Below, piece after piece: positions 33,250 through 42,410 of a stretch of 64,000 nucleotides of DNA. A program made the position numbers and the translations under genes. Below the pieces are notes generated by a model that was not told the DNA's origin, ran no database searches, and saw nothing but the letters and a program-made list of their open reading frames with translations. The stretch covers positions 1-64,000 of the forward strand of contig CAYUJU010000003.1 in assembly GCA_964445115.1 (NCBI GenBank), given 5' to 3'. The DNA is from CAIJXJ01 sp964445115. Lineage in GTDB: Bacteria > Pseudomonadota > Gammaproteobacteria > Burkholderiales > Methylophilaceae. Numbering within the stretch: position 1 is the first letter of the stretch; each line of letters starts with the position of its first letter.

Positions 33250-34116
33250 ATGATTTACAGTATGACCGGTTTCGCCGCAGGCGAACGTGAAGTGGCGGCC
33301 GGGACCTTGTTGCTGGAGTTGCGCGCCGTCAACCACCGCTACCTGGAACTGCATTTGCGCATGGATGATGCCCTGCGCAGTTTCGAGCCTGCCGTACGCG
33401 AGGCCATTGGGGCCAAGCTCGGCCGCGGCAAGGTCGAGTGCCGGCTTGCCTTGGCGGCGCCCACCGGCGCCGCTGCAGGGGCGGAAGTGGATGGCGCGAT
33501 GCTTGATCAGCTGGCCAAAATGAGCGCGCAGGTGTTGCAGCGTTTTCCCGACAGCCGTCCGCTGGACGTTGCGGATATTCTGCGCTGGCCGGGCGTGCTG
33601 GCGACCGAACCTGTGAATGGTGACGCCTTGCGGGAGGCGTTGATGGGGCTGCTGGACCAAGGGTTGCGTGACCTTGCTGAGGCGCGTGCCCGGGAAGGCG
33701 ACAAGCTGAAGCAGATTATCCTGGAGCGCGTGCAGGCCATGGAGGCACAGGTGGCCAAGGTGCGCCCCCTGCTCCCCGCGTTGGTGCAGGCTTACCAGCA
33801 GAAGCTGGCCGCCAAGCTGCATGAGGTGTTGCAGACGGCCGATGAAGAACGTGTGCGTCAGGAGCTGACGCTATTTGCCCAGCGCATCGACGTGGATGAA
33901 GAACTGGGGCGTCTCAACACCCACTTGCAGGAAGTGCGCCGCATCCTCGGCGCTGGCGGTCTGGTCGGCAAGCGCCTCGATTTCCTGATGCAGGAACTTA
34001 ACCGCGAGGCTAACACGCTGGGTTCCAAGTCCGTCTCAACCGAAACCTCACAGGTGTCCATGGAGCTCAAGGTGCTGATCGAACAGATGCGCGAGCAGAT
34101 CCAGAATATCGAGTAG
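33250..34116 (+). CDS. yicC: YicC family endoribonuclease-like protein
   Basis: YicC proteins are widespread; recent work assigns endoribonuclease activity to E. coli YicC. The 288-residue protein has the conserved N-terminal MTGFAAGERE and ELRAVNHRYLEL and the DUF1732 C-terminal domain ending SMELKVLIEQMREQIQNIE. It diverges from the kinase gene across 76 bp and begins the long rightward run to erpA. Confidence 0.93.
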   Translation: MIYSMTGFAAGEREVAAGTLLLELRAVNHRYLELHLRMDDALRSFEPAVREAIGAKLGRGKVECRLALAAPTGAAAGAEVDGAMLDQLAKMSAQVLQRFPDSRPLDVADILRWPGVLATEPVNGDALREALMGLLDQGLRDLAEARAREGDKLKQIILERVQAMEAQVAKVRPLLPALVQAYQQKLAAKLHEVLQTADEERVRQELTLFAQRIDVDEELGRLNTHLQEVRRILGAGGLVGKRLDFLMQELNREANTLGSKSVSTETSQVSMELKVLIEQMREQIQNIE

Positions 34117-34122
34117 CCCGCC

Positions 34123-34842
34123 ATGCCCCGTCTCATCGTCCTGTCCGTCTGTGCCGCCGCCCTGTTGTCGGCCTGCGTCGCGACCGCGCCGGCCAAGGAT
34201 GGCAAGACGGTGCCACATCAGCATGACGAGAGTTCATTCACTCAGCTCGGCAAATCCGATATCGATCGCATGGCCGACGTGCAGATGCGCGAAAACACCC
34301 AGAGTCTGCGCCTTCTGATGACCAAGCTCTACAAGCGCAATCCGCGCGAGTTGAAGAAGAGCACTTCGGATTCGGTGGAGGCCATGGTCGACTGGGTGTT
34401 CGAGGGCGATCACGGCTGGCAATTCAAGAAGATCGACGAGGTGCAGGGAACGGACGCCCTGAACCTCGCGTTCTCACCGGAGTATCAGGGGGACCGCGTG
34501 CTGCCCTTCATCGTCGGTTTGTACACCATGTTGATCAAGGCGCACGGCGGCAAGAACGAGTTTTATCTGACTGACAGCATCGATCCGCAAAGCGTCTACA
34601 ACGCGGCGCGCAACATCGAGATCGCGGTGTGGAAGCTGTCCAACGCGCGCGATGCCAGCGGCCAGTTGTTACTGCTGACCAACGAGATCAACGAGCGCGA
34701 GCGCAACCTTAGCTTTGAGCGTGAATTCGGCAAGATCGTCGGTCGGCTGGACCTGTTTGCCATCACGCTGGCCGAAAAATCTCAGCGCCTGATTTCACGC
34801 GTGGCCCAGAACCTTGCCACGGCACTGTTCATTCCTTTCTGA
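34123..34842 (+). CDS. putative lipoprotein of unknown function
   Basis: The 239-residue protein begins with a lipoprotein signal (MPRLIVLSVCAAALLSAC; lipobox LLSAC, cysteine at about residue 18). The mature part is soluble and mixed alpha/beta, with MADVQMRENTQSLRLLM, the tyrosine-rich SPEYQGDRVLPFIVGLY and a helical C-terminus. I recognise no characterised domain. It starts 6 bp after yicC and precedes gmk. Expected location is the outer or inner membrane facing the periplasm; the +2 residue (Val) favours the outer membrane. Confidence 0.8.
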   Translation: MPRLIVLSVCAAALLSACVATAPAKDGKTVPHQHDESSFTQLGKSDIDRMADVQMRENTQSLRLLMTKLYKRNPRELKKSTSDSVEAMVDWVFEGDHGWQFKKIDEVQGTDALNLAFSPEYQGDRVLPFIVGLYTMLIKAHGGKNEFYLTDSIDPQSVYNAARNIEIAVWKLSNARDASGQLLLLTNEINERERNLSFEREFGKIVGRLDLFAITLAEKSQRLISRVAQNLATALFIPF

Positions 34843-34911
34843 CTGGTCCGACCTTTCGCCCTTGCCAGAATTGCGCCAGAATTGCAGCTTGTCGATTCTG
34901 GTGTTCCCTTC

Positions 34912-35529
34912 ATGCAAACTTCGGGCAATCTTTTTATCGTGACGGCGCCCTCAGGGGCCGGAAAGACCAGTCTGGTGCGCGCGCTGCTGGCAGCGGACAG
35001 TCAGGTCAAGCTGTCAATTTCGTACACTACACGTCCCATGCGACCGGGCGAGGTGGGTGGCGTGGACTACCACTTCGTGACGGAAGCGCGATTTATGGAG
35101 ATGCTGGCACAGGGGGATTTTCTGGAAAGCGCCGAAGTCCATGGCAAACGTTACGGCACTTCGCAGTCCTGGGTCAACGCAGCGCTGGAGACCGGGCAGG
35201 ACCTGTTGCTCGAGATCGATTGGCAGGGCGCCGAGCAGGTGCGTAAGCTCTATCCAGAGGCGATCGGCATCTTCATCCTGCCGCCCTCGATGGACGCGCT
35301 GGAGCAGCGCCTGCGCAAACGCGGGCAGGACGCCGACGAGGTGATCGCGCGTCGTCTGGCCGCGGCACGGGAGGAGATCAGCCATGTGGGTGAATTCGAC
35401 TATGTTATAATTAACGACCAGTTTGACGTTGCGATCCACGACCTGCTTGCCATTGTGCGCAGCCAGCGTCTGCGCGGCGTCCAGCAGTTGTCGCGTCACA
35501 GTGAACTGCTGCAACATTTCGGGGCGTGA
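34912..35529 (+). CDS. gmk: guanylate kinase
   Basis: Gmk phosphorylates GMP to GDP. The 205-residue enzyme has the P-loop APSGAGKTSL (about residues 12-21), the GMP-binding SYTTRPMRPGEVGGVDYHF, and LEIDWQGAEQVR. The ATG at 34912 (MQTSGNLF) is preferred over an in-frame TTG at 34882, because it fits the family N-terminus. It leads a gmk-rpoZ-spoT operon that groups guanine nucleotide and (p)ppGpp functions. Confidence 0.96.
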   Translation: MQTSGNLFIVTAPSGAGKTSLVRALLAADSQVKLSISYTTRPMRPGEVGGVDYHFVTEARFMEMLAQGDFLESAEVHGKRYGTSQSWVNAALETGQDLLLEIDWQGAEQVRKLYPEAIGIFILPPSMDALEQRLRKRGQDADEVIARRLAAAREEISHVGEFDYVIINDQFDVAIHDLLAIVRSQRLRGVQQLSRHSELLQHFGA

Positions 35530-35560
35530 TCCCGCCCGCTAAACGATAAGGAATTCCCTC

Positions 35561-35770
35561 ATGGCACGTATTACCGTTGACGATTGTCTGGAAAAAATCC
35601 CCAACCGCTTCCAACTGACGCTGGCTGCTGCCTACCGTGCGCGCCAGGTTGCCAATGGCTCCGAGCCGCTGGTGAGTGGGATCGTGAAGGACAAGCCGAC
35701 CGTGGTGGCGCTGCGTGAAATCGCCGCCGGCAAGGTGGGCCTGGAAATCCTCAACCGCGGTCAGGCGTAA
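35561..35770 (+). CDS. rpoZ: DNA-directed RNA polymerase subunit omega
   Basis: Omega helps RNA polymerase assembly and forms part of a ppGpp-binding site on beta prime. The 69-residue protein starts MARITVDDCLEKIPNRFQL, contains AAYRARQVANG, and has the short beta/gamma-type tail. It lies 31 bp after gmk, with an AAGGA ribosome-binding site, and 19 bp before spoT. Confidence 0.96.
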   Translation: MARITVDDCLEKIPNRFQLTLAAAYRARQVANGSEPLVSGIVKDKPTVVALREIAAGKVGLEILNRGQA

Positions 35771-35789
35771 CGCGCCCACAGGTTCCAAC

Positions 35790-37985
35790 ATGGGCGGAAA
35801 ACCCGCAATCCCGATCCCGCCCTCCTCCCCCTTGCTGCCTGCGGACAGCGAGAACTCCCAGCTCAGGCTGCGCCTGCAGGAATACCTCAAGCCCGAAGAC
35901 ATCGAGCAGGTCATGGCGGCTTATCGCTTCAGCGATGCCGCGCATGCCGGGCAGATGCGCAAGAGCGGCGAGCCTTATATTTCCCATCCGGTCACCGTCG
36001 CGTGCATCCTGGCGGAATTGCACCTTGATCCGCCCAGTCTGATGGCGGCGCTGCTGCACGACGTCATGGAAGACACCGAGGTCAGCAAGGCCGAGCTGGC
36101 CGAGCGTTTCGGCAAGACCGTGGCCGAGCTGGTCGACGGGGTATCCAAGCTCGACAAGATCGAGTTCCAGACCGCGGCCCACGCGCAGGCGGAAAACTTC
36201 CGCAAGATGCTGCTGGCGATGTCGCAGGACGTGCGTGTCATCTTGGTCAAGCTGGCCGACCGGCTGCACAACATGCGCACGCTGGACGTGATGGCGCCGG
36301 AAAAGCGCCGCCGCATCGGCAAGGAAACGTTGGAAATCTACGCGCCCATCGCCAACCGATTGGGCCTGAACGCGGTCTACCAGGAGTTGGAAGACCTCAG
36401 CTTCAAGAACATCCACCCCAACCGCTACGCTGTGCTCAGCAAGGCGATCAAGGCGGCGCGCGGCAACCGCAAGGAAGTGGTCGGCAAGGTGCTGGACGCG
36501 ATCAAGCACCGTCTGGTCGACATGCATATAGACGCCGAGGTGACCGGGCGCGAGAAGCACCTGTACAGCATCTACACCAAGATGGCCGAGAAGACCGGTA
36601 CCTTCTCGCAAGTGTTCGACATCTACGGTTTCCGCGTGATCGTGAAGGACACGCCGACCTGTTATCTTGGCCTGGGCGCGTTGCATGGGTTGTACAAGCC
36701 CATTCCGGGCAAGTTCAAGGATTACATCGCCATCCCCAAGGCCAACGGTTACCAGTCGCTGCACACTACCCTGTTCGGCCCGTTCGGTACGCCTATCGAG
36801 GTGCAGATTCGTAGCCGCGAAATGCACAATATCGCCGAGGCCGGCGTGGCGGCGCACTGGCTGTACAAATCCAGCGATGCGGACCTCTCCGCCTTGCAGC
36901 AGCGCACCCACCAGTGGTTGCAGCGCCTGCTGGAAATCCAGTCCGAGAGCACCGATTCGGTGGAGTTTCTGGAACACTTCAAGGTCGATCTGTTCCCGGA
37001 CGAGGTGTACGTGTTCACGCCCAAGGGCAAGATCATGGCGCTGCCGCGAGGCGCCACGGCGGTTGACTTTGCCTATGCCGTGCACACCGATGTCGGCAAC
37101 CGCTGTGTGGCGGTCAAGATCAACCAGGAGTTGGCGCCGCTCCGCACCGAGCTGCGTAACGGCGACCACGTCGAAATCATCACCGCGGCCCATTCCAAGC
37201 CCAACCCGTCCTGGCTCAACTATGTTGCCACCGGCAAGGCGCGCGCGCATATCCGCCATTTCCTCAAGACCATGAAGTCGGAAGAGTCCGCCGTGCTGGG
37301 CGAGCGCCTGCTCAACCAGGCCTTGCGCGCCCTGCATACCGACCCGGCCCTGATCGACGAGGCGCGCTGGGAAAAGCTGCTGAAGGATTACGGTGTCAAG
37401 ACACGGGAGGAAATCCTCACCGATATCGGTCTCGGCAAGCGCCTCAACATCATGGTGGCGCGCCAGTTGCTGGCAATGGCCGAAGCTCCAGGGGAACACC
37501 GCCACGGCAAGCTCGGCGCGATCACCATCCGTGGATCCGAGGGCATGGCGGTGCAGTTTGCCAAGTGTTGCCGACCGATTCCGGGCGACCCGATCCTGGG
37601 TTTCATCAACAAGGGCAAGGGGCTCGTCATCCACACCCACGATTGCCCGGCCATCCGCAAGTTCCGCATGGATCCCGACAAATGGCTGGATGTGGAATGG
37701 GACCCGGACACCAAGCGCCTGTTTACGGTCAACCTCAAGCTGGCGGTGGCGAACCAGCCCGGTGTACTGGCCAAGGTGGCGACCGGCATCGCCGACGCCG
37801 GCTCCAACATCGACAACGTCAGCATGGAGGAAGGCGACAACAGCGCCTACACCAACATGCATTTCACCGTGCAGATCGTCGACCGCGAGCACCTGGCCAA
37901 ACTGATGCGTAGCCTGCGCAAGATCCCGGAAGTAGTGCGCATCAGCCGCGTCAAGGGACTGGCGCAGGATAATAAAACGCAGTAA
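35790..37985 (+). CDS. spoT: bifunctional (p)ppGpp synthetase/hydrolase SpoT
   Basis: The enzyme makes and degrades the stringent-response alarmone. The 731-residue protein has an HD hydrolase domain with an intact HD pair (90-91, LLHDVMEDT), a synthetase domain (GREKHLYSIYTKM, IYGFRVIV, KFKDYIAIPKANGYQSLH), a TGS domain (VFTPKGKIMALPRGATAVDFAY) and a C-terminal ACT domain. The RFKD-like segment reads KFKDY, typical of bifunctional enzymes. The ATG at 35790 is chosen because a longer frame would overlap rpoZ. Confidence 0.96.
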   Translation: MGGKPAIPIPPSSPLLPADSENSQLRLRLQEYLKPEDIEQVMAAYRFSDAAHAGQMRKSGEPYISHPVTVACILAELHLDPPSLMAALLHDVMEDTEVSKAELAERFGKTVAELVDGVSKLDKIEFQTAAHAQAENFRKMLLAMSQDVRVILVKLADRLHNMRTLDVMAPEKRRRIGKETLEIYAPIANRLGLNAVYQELEDLSFKNIHPNRYAVLSKAIKAARGNRKEVVGKVLDAIKHRLVDMHIDAEVTGREKHLYSIYTKMAEKTGTFSQVFDIYGFRVIVKDTPTCYLGLGALHGLYKPIPGKFKDYIAIPKANGYQSLHTTLFGPFGTPIEVQIRSREMHNIAEAGVAAHWLYKSSDADLSALQQRTHQWLQRLLEIQSESTDSVEFLEHFKVDLFPDEVYVFTPKGKIMALPRGATAVDFAYAVHTDVGNRCVAVKINQELAPLRTELRNGDHVEIITAAHSKPNPSWLNYVATGKARAHIRHFLKTMKSEESAVLGERLLNQALRALHTDPALIDEARWEKLLKDYGVKTREEILTDIGLGKRLNIMVARQLLAMAEAPGEHRHGKLGAITIRGSEGMAVQFAKCCRPIPGDPILGFINKGKGLVIHTHDCPAIRKFRMDPDKWLDVEWDPDTKRLFTVNLKLAVANQPGVLAKVATGIADAGSNIDNVSMEEGDNSAYTNMHFTVQIVDREHLAKLMRSLRKIPEVVRISRVKGLAQDNKTQ

Positions 37986-38018
37986 GCAATTTTCTCCATA
38001 TTCACTCAAGGAAGCGAC

Positions 38019-38402
38019 ATGGCAAGACAAATCATCTCCACCGAAGGCGCGCCCAAGGCGATTGGCACCTACTCTCAAGCCGTCAAGGTCGGCGACACCG
38101 TATACCTCTCCGGCCAGATCGGCCTGGATCCGGCCAGCATGCAGCTGGTGGAGGGCATCGAGGCGCAAGTGCGTCGCGTGTTCGATAATCTGTCCGCCGT
38201 GGCGGCTGCCTCCGGTGGTTCGCTCAAGGATATCGTCAAGCTCAACATCTTCCTGACCGATCTCGGCCACTTCGCCCTGGTCAACACCATCATGGCGGAA
38301 TATTTCCAGGAACCCTACCCGGCCCGTGCTGCCGTCGGTGTGGCATCCCTGCCGCGTGGTGCGCTGGTAGAAGCGGACGGCGTGCTGGTCGTCGGCAGCT
38401 GA
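38019..38402 (+). CDS. ridA: RidA family enamine/imine deaminase
   Basis: RidA hydrolyses reactive enamines and imines such as 2-aminoacrylate released by PLP enzymes. The 127-residue protein starts MARQIISTEGAPKAIGTYSQ. It contains YLSGQIGLDPA and the arginine-containing PYPARAAVGVASLPRGALVE segment, whose arginine binds the substrate carboxylate. It lies between spoT and recG. Confidence 0.96.
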   Translation: MARQIISTEGAPKAIGTYSQAVKVGDTVYLSGQIGLDPASMQLVEGIEAQVRRVFDNLSAVAAASGGSLKDIVKLNIFLTDLGHFALVNTIMAEYFQEPYPARAAVGVASLPRGALVEADGVLVVGS

Positions 38403-38431
38403 TTCTTTAACTACAGTTCCAACGTCCCCTC

Positions 38432-40471
38432 GTGACCGACCTGTCGACGATCAAGGGCGTGACCAAACCCATGTTGGCCCGGCTGCACAAGCTGGGCCTG
38501 CAGTCGCTGCAAGACCTGTTGCTGCACCTGCCTCTGCGCTATGTGGACGAAACCCATCTGACGCCAATTCGCGACTTGCGCGTGGGCGAGCAGGCGCAGG
38601 TGCAGGGCGAGATCATCCACGCCGAAACCCAGTATCGACCACGCAAGTCGCTGATCTGCCAGTTGCAGGATGCGGAGGGCGGACTGCTGCATCTGCGCTT
38701 CCTGCACTTTTATCCCAGCCAGGTAGCCGCGCTCAAGCCGGGGGCGCGTATCCGCGCGTTCGGCGAGGCGCGTCCCGGGTTTTTCGGCATGGAGATGGTG
38801 CATCCTCAATGCAAGGCGGCCCGTGAAGAGATACCGCTCAGCGATGCGCTGACGCCGGTTTACCCGACTACGGCCGGATTGTCGCAGGCATCGATCCGCA
38901 AGCTGGTCGCCACGGCGTTGGCGCAACTCGATCTGAGCGAAACCTTGCCGGCATCGATCTATGCGCAGCTGCATCTGCCATCGTTTGCCGAGAGTCTGCG
39001 TTTCCTGCACCACCCTGCGCCCGACGTCTCGCTGGAAAGTCTGCAGCAACGCAGTCACTCTGTCTGGCGACGCTTGGCCTTCGACGAACTGCTGGCGCAG
39101 CAGCTTTCCATGCGGCGGCACCATGCCCATCGCCGTGCCCTTGGTGCGCCCGGGCTCAAGCCGTTGCGGCAACTGACGGAGGCGCTGCTCGCCTCGCTGC
39201 CCTTCCGTCTCACGGGAGCACAGCAAAAGGTCTGGGGTGAAATCCAGCGTGATATGGGGCAGCCCCACCCGATGCAGCGCCTGCTGCAGGGGGATGTCGG
39301 CAGCGGCAAAACCATCGTCTCGGCGTTGGCAGCCCTGCAAGCGGTGGAAAACGGCTGGCAGGCCGCCATCATGGCGCCAACGGAAATTCTCGCCGAACAG
39401 CACTTTCGCAAGCTGTACGACTGGCTGTCGCCGTTGGGGGTCCAGATCGCCTGGCTGACCGGTACACAGTCCAAGGGTGCGCGTCAGCAGTCGCTGGACG
39501 CCGTGGCCAGCGGGGCGGCGCAGATCGCGGTGGGCACGCACGCCCTGTTTCAGGAGCAGGTGCAGTTTGCTCGCCTAGGGCTCGCTGTCGTGGATGAGCA
39601 GCATCGCTTCGGTGTGCACCAGCGGCTCGCGTTGCGTAAAAAGGGCGAACAGCCGCACCAGCTGATGATGAGCGCGACGCCTATCCCCCGAACCTTGGCC
39701 ATGAGCTACTACGCTGATCTGGATGTCTCCGTGATCGATGAATTGCCGCCTGGCCGGACACCGATTACGACGCGTCTGGTGGCCGACTCGCGACGTGAGG
39801 AAGTGCTCGCTCGCGTACGGGAGTCTTGCCATCAGGGTCGGCAGGCTTACTGGGTGTGTCCGCTGATCGAAGAGTCCGAGGCCCTGCAACTCAAAACGGC
39901 GCTGGAAACCTGTGAACAACTGACCGCAGCTCTGCCCGAGCTGAAGGTTGGCATGGTGCATGGACGCATGAAGCCAGCGGAAAAACAGGCGGTCATGCAG
40001 GCGTTTTTTGCCAACGACATTCAGTTGCTGGTGGCGACCACGGTGATCGAGGTGGGGGTGGATGTACCGAATGCCAGCCTGATGGTGATCGAGCACGCCG
40101 AGCGCATGGGGCTGTCGCAGCTGCATCAGTTGCGCGGCCGGGTGGGGCGAGGGGCGGCGCAGAGCGCCTGCATCCTGCTCTATCAGACGCCGTTGTCAGA
40201 AACGGCACGGGCGCGTCTCAAGATTATCTACGAGCATACCGACGGGTTCGAGATTTCCCGGGCGGATTTGCAGCTGCGTGGGCCGGGCGAGTTCCTCGGC
40301 GTGCGCCAGAGTGGCACGCCGCTGTTGAAAATCGCCGATCTGGAGCGTGATGCCGATTTGCTCGAAGCCGCGCGTGACGTGGCCGAACGTCTGTTGGCCG
40401 ATCAGCCAAGCCTGGTGGATGCCCATCTCGCGCGCTGGATGGGCCGGGCCGAAGAGTACGTCAAAGTATAA
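38432..40471 (+). CDS. recG: ATP-dependent DNA helicase RecG
   Basis: RecG remodels stalled forks and Holliday junctions. The 679-residue protein has an N-terminal wedge/OB domain (about 1-230) and helicase motifs I (LLQGDVGSGKT), II (VVDEQHRFG), III (MSATPIPRTLA), V (VATTVIEVGVDVPNA) and VI (QLRGRVGRG). Translation appears to start at GTG (38432), 29 bp after ridA. Family length and motif order are normal. Confidence 0.97.
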   Translation: MTDLSTIKGVTKPMLARLHKLGLQSLQDLLLHLPLRYVDETHLTPIRDLRVGEQAQVQGEIIHAETQYRPRKSLICQLQDAEGGLLHLRFLHFYPSQVAALKPGARIRAFGEARPGFFGMEMVHPQCKAAREEIPLSDALTPVYPTTAGLSQASIRKLVATALAQLDLSETLPASIYAQLHLPSFAESLRFLHHPAPDVSLESLQQRSHSVWRRLAFDELLAQQLSMRRHHAHRRALGAPGLKPLRQLTEALLASLPFRLTGAQQKVWGEIQRDMGQPHPMQRLLQGDVGSGKTIVSALAALQAVENGWQAAIMAPTEILAEQHFRKLYDWLSPLGVQIAWLTGTQSKGARQQSLDAVASGAAQIAVGTHALFQEQVQFARLGLAVVDEQHRFGVHQRLALRKKGEQPHQLMMSATPIPRTLAMSYYADLDVSVIDELPPGRTPITTRLVADSRREEVLARVRESCHQGRQAYWVCPLIEESEALQLKTALETCEQLTAALPELKVGMVHGRMKPAEKQAVMQAFFANDIQLLVATTVIEVGVDVPNASLMVIEHAERMGLSQLHQLRGRVGRGAAQSACILLYQTPLSETARARLKIIYEHTDGFEISRADLQLRGPGEFLGVRQSGTPLLKIADLERDADLLEAARDVAERLLADQPSLVDAHLARWMGRAEEYVKV

Positions 40472-40478
40472 TGCGCCG

Positions 40479-41030
40479 ATGAAAGTTCGCCCTCGCCACT
40501 TCCCGTCCCGCGCCGCCTGGCTGCCTGCACCGGCGGGCAGCGGCCCCTATCGGGACTGGCTGGTCGATGCCGGCTCGCTGACTGCACGCCTGCGTCAGCA
40601 CAGCAATGCCTTCAGCGTGACACGCGTGACACAGCGCTGGGCACGTCCGCAGACGGATGAGGCGGCCCTGCTCGACTTGCGTTTTCGGCATCGGGCATTG
40701 TTGCGTGAAGTCTGCCTAAATTGTGATGGCGTCCCGGTCGTGTTCGCCCATAGCGTGCTGCCGCGCCAGAGCCTGCGTGGTGCGTGGCACGCCATCGGGA
40801 AGCTGGGCGCGCGGCCACTGGGCGAAGCATTGTTTGCCAATCCCCAGGTGGTGCGTACCCCGCTGACATATCGTAAACTACATCCCGGTCATTTACTGTA
40901 TCAGCGCGCTGTGGCGGTCATGGGAGCAACCCCGCCCAAGGCGCTTTGGGCGCGGCGCTCGGTCTTCACTTTGCAGCGCGCATCGATTTTGGTGACTGAA
41001 GTCTTCTTACCGGGAGTGTTGGCGCGATGA
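40479..41030 (+). CDS. ubiC: chorismate lyase
   Basis: UbiC converts chorismate to 4-hydroxybenzoate and pyruvate, the entry to ubiquinone synthesis. The 183-residue protein shows the family pattern WLVDAGSLTARLR near the start, REVCLNCDGVPVVFAHSVLP and a C-terminal ARRSVFTLQRASILVTEVFLP. The start at 40479 is chosen because the frame upstream lies inside recG. It overlaps the ubiA start by 4 bp. Confidence 0.93.
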   Translation: MKVRPRHFPSRAAWLPAPAGSGPYRDWLVDAGSLTARLRQHSNAFSVTRVTQRWARPQTDEAALLDLRFRHRALLREVCLNCDGVPVVFAHSVLPRQSLRGAWHAIGKLGARPLGEALFANPQVVRTPLTYRKLHPGHLLYQRAVAVMGATPPKALWARRSVFTLQRASILVTEVFLPGVLAR

Positions 41031-41899
41031 ACAAAACCAAAGAGCTCGCAGCGCGACTGAACGCTTACGAGCGCCTGATGCGGCTGGACAAGCCGATCGG
41101 CATCCTGCTGCTGCTGTGGCCGACGCTCTGGGCGTTGTGGATGTCGAGTCGTGGTGCACCAAACTGGATCATCGTCTGGATCTTCCTGCTGGGTACGGTG
41201 TTGATGCGCTCGGCCGGTTGCGTCATGAACGACTATGCCGACCGGCGCTTCGATCCTCATGTCGAGCGTACCCGCGAGCGTCCGCTGGCGACCGGCGAAG
41301 TCAGCGGCAGGGAAGCCCTGATATTGGCTGCCGTGCTCAGCCTGCTGGCCTTTACCCTGGTGTTCATGCTCAACGCGCTAACCATTATCCTCTCCGTGGT
41401 GGCGTTGTTCCTGGCGGCGACCTACCCCCTCACCAAGCGCTTCTTTTCCATTCCGCAGGCCTACCTCGGCATTGCCTTCGGCTTCGGCATCCCCATGGCC
41501 TTTGCCGCGCACAACGGCATCGTGCCACCGATCGCCTGGTGGCTGCTGCTGGCCAACATTTTCTGGGCGATTGCCTACGATACCGAGTACGCGATGGTCG
41601 ACCGCGAGGACGACATCCGGATCGGCATTCGATCTTCAGCGTTGTTTTTCGACAAATACGACGTGGTGGCCATCATGGCCTGTTACGCCGCGATGCTGGC
41701 GATCCTGGCTTATGTCGGGGTGCGCTTGCATCTGCATTGGCCTTATTTTGTCGGACTGCTGGTCGCGGCAGGCATTGCCGGGTATCATTACACCCTGATC
41801 CGGACGCGTGAGCGTGCGGCATGTTTCAAAGCCTTTCTGCACAATAACTGGCTGGGCGCTGCCATCTTTGCCGGCCTTCTTCTAAGTTATTTGCGATAA
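41027..41899 (+). CDS. ubiA: 4-hydroxybenzoate octaprenyltransferase
   Basis: UbiA prenylates 4-hydroxybenzoate in the inner membrane. The 290-residue protein has about eight membrane helices and the two Asp-rich substrate motifs NDYADRRFD (about residues 66-74) and DTEYAMVDREDD (about 185-196). It overlaps ubiC by 4 bp, forming a two-step ubiquinone module. Confidence 0.96.
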   Translation: MNKTKELAARLNAYERLMRLDKPIGILLLLWPTLWALWMSSRGAPNWIIVWIFLLGTVLMRSAGCVMNDYADRRFDPHVERTRERPLATGEVSGREALILAAVLSLLAFTLVFMLNALTIILSVVALFLAATYPLTKRFFSIPQAYLGIAFGFGIPMAFAAHNGIVPPIAWWLLLANIFWAIAYDTEYAMVDREDDIRIGIRSSALFFDKYDVVAIMACYAAMLAILAYVGVRLHLHWPYFVGLLVAAGIAGYHYTLIRTRERAACFKAFLHNNWLGAAIFAGLLLSYLR

Positions 41900-41903
41900 G
41901 TGT

Positions 41904-41933
41904 TTGACATTGCGTCAAACATTGACATAGAAT
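41904..41933 (+). promoter_or_regulatory. strong sigma70 promoter for rplM-rpsI with overlapping palindrome
   Basis: TTGACA (41904-41909) and TAGAAT (41928-41933) are separated by 18 bp, a near-consensus promoter 40 bp upstream of rplM. The -35 lies in an inverted repeat, TGTTTGAC (41901-41908) and GTCAAACA (41914-41921). The repeat could be an operator or a chance echo of the -35. A second TTGACA occurs at 41922-41927. Confidence 0.75.
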
Positions 41934-41972
41934 CCACCCCTTTCATTTTTTCAGCGAAATACGGTTGCTCCG

Positions 41973-42401
41973 ATGAAAACCTTTTCTGCTAAGTCGCATG
42001 AAGTAAAGCGCGATTGGTTCGTGGTTGATGCCACTGACGTAGTGCTGGGCCGTCTGGCCAGCGCCATTGCTCACCGCCTGCGCGGTAAGCACAAGACTAT
42101 TTATACCCCGCACGTGGACACTGGCGACTACATCGTCGTGGTGAACGCCGACAAGATCAAGGTCACCGGCAACAAGGCCGATGACAAGCTGTATCATCGT
42201 CACAGTGGTTACCCGGGCGGTATCTCCACCACCACGTTCAGCAAGATGCAGGACCGTTTCCCGGGCCGTGCGCTGGAAAAGGCTGTGAAGGGCATGCTGC
42301 CGAAGGGTCCGCTGGGCTATGCGATGTTCCGCAAGCTCAAGGTCTACTCCGGTCCCAAGCACGACCACGTTGCACAGCAACCACAACCTCTGGAAATCTA
42401 A
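41973..42401 (+). CDS. rplM: 50S ribosomal protein L13
   Basis: The 142-residue protein starts MKTFSAKSHEVKRDWFVVDA and contains the L13 signature near KMQDRFPGRALEKAVKGMLPK, ending GPKHDHVAQQPQPLEI. It forms the usual two-gene operon with rpsI, 9 bp downstream, under a strong promoter at 41904-41933. Confidence 0.97.
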   Translation: MKTFSAKSHEVKRDWFVVDATDVVLGRLASAIAHRLRGKHKTIYTPHVDTGDYIVVVNADKIKVTGNKADDKLYHRHSGYPGGISTTTFSKMQDRFPGRALEKAVKGMLPKGPLGYAMFRKLKVYSGPKHDHVAQQPQPLEI

Positions 42402-42410
42402 GGACCCACC

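Noticed and set aside
35751..38270. Very long antisense open frames (also at 1638-3284, 6989-9286, 26209-27570 and 47574-49319)
   Set aside because: They are exact antisense shadows of spoT, yidC, gyrB, argH and metH, produced by GC-rich third codon positions.
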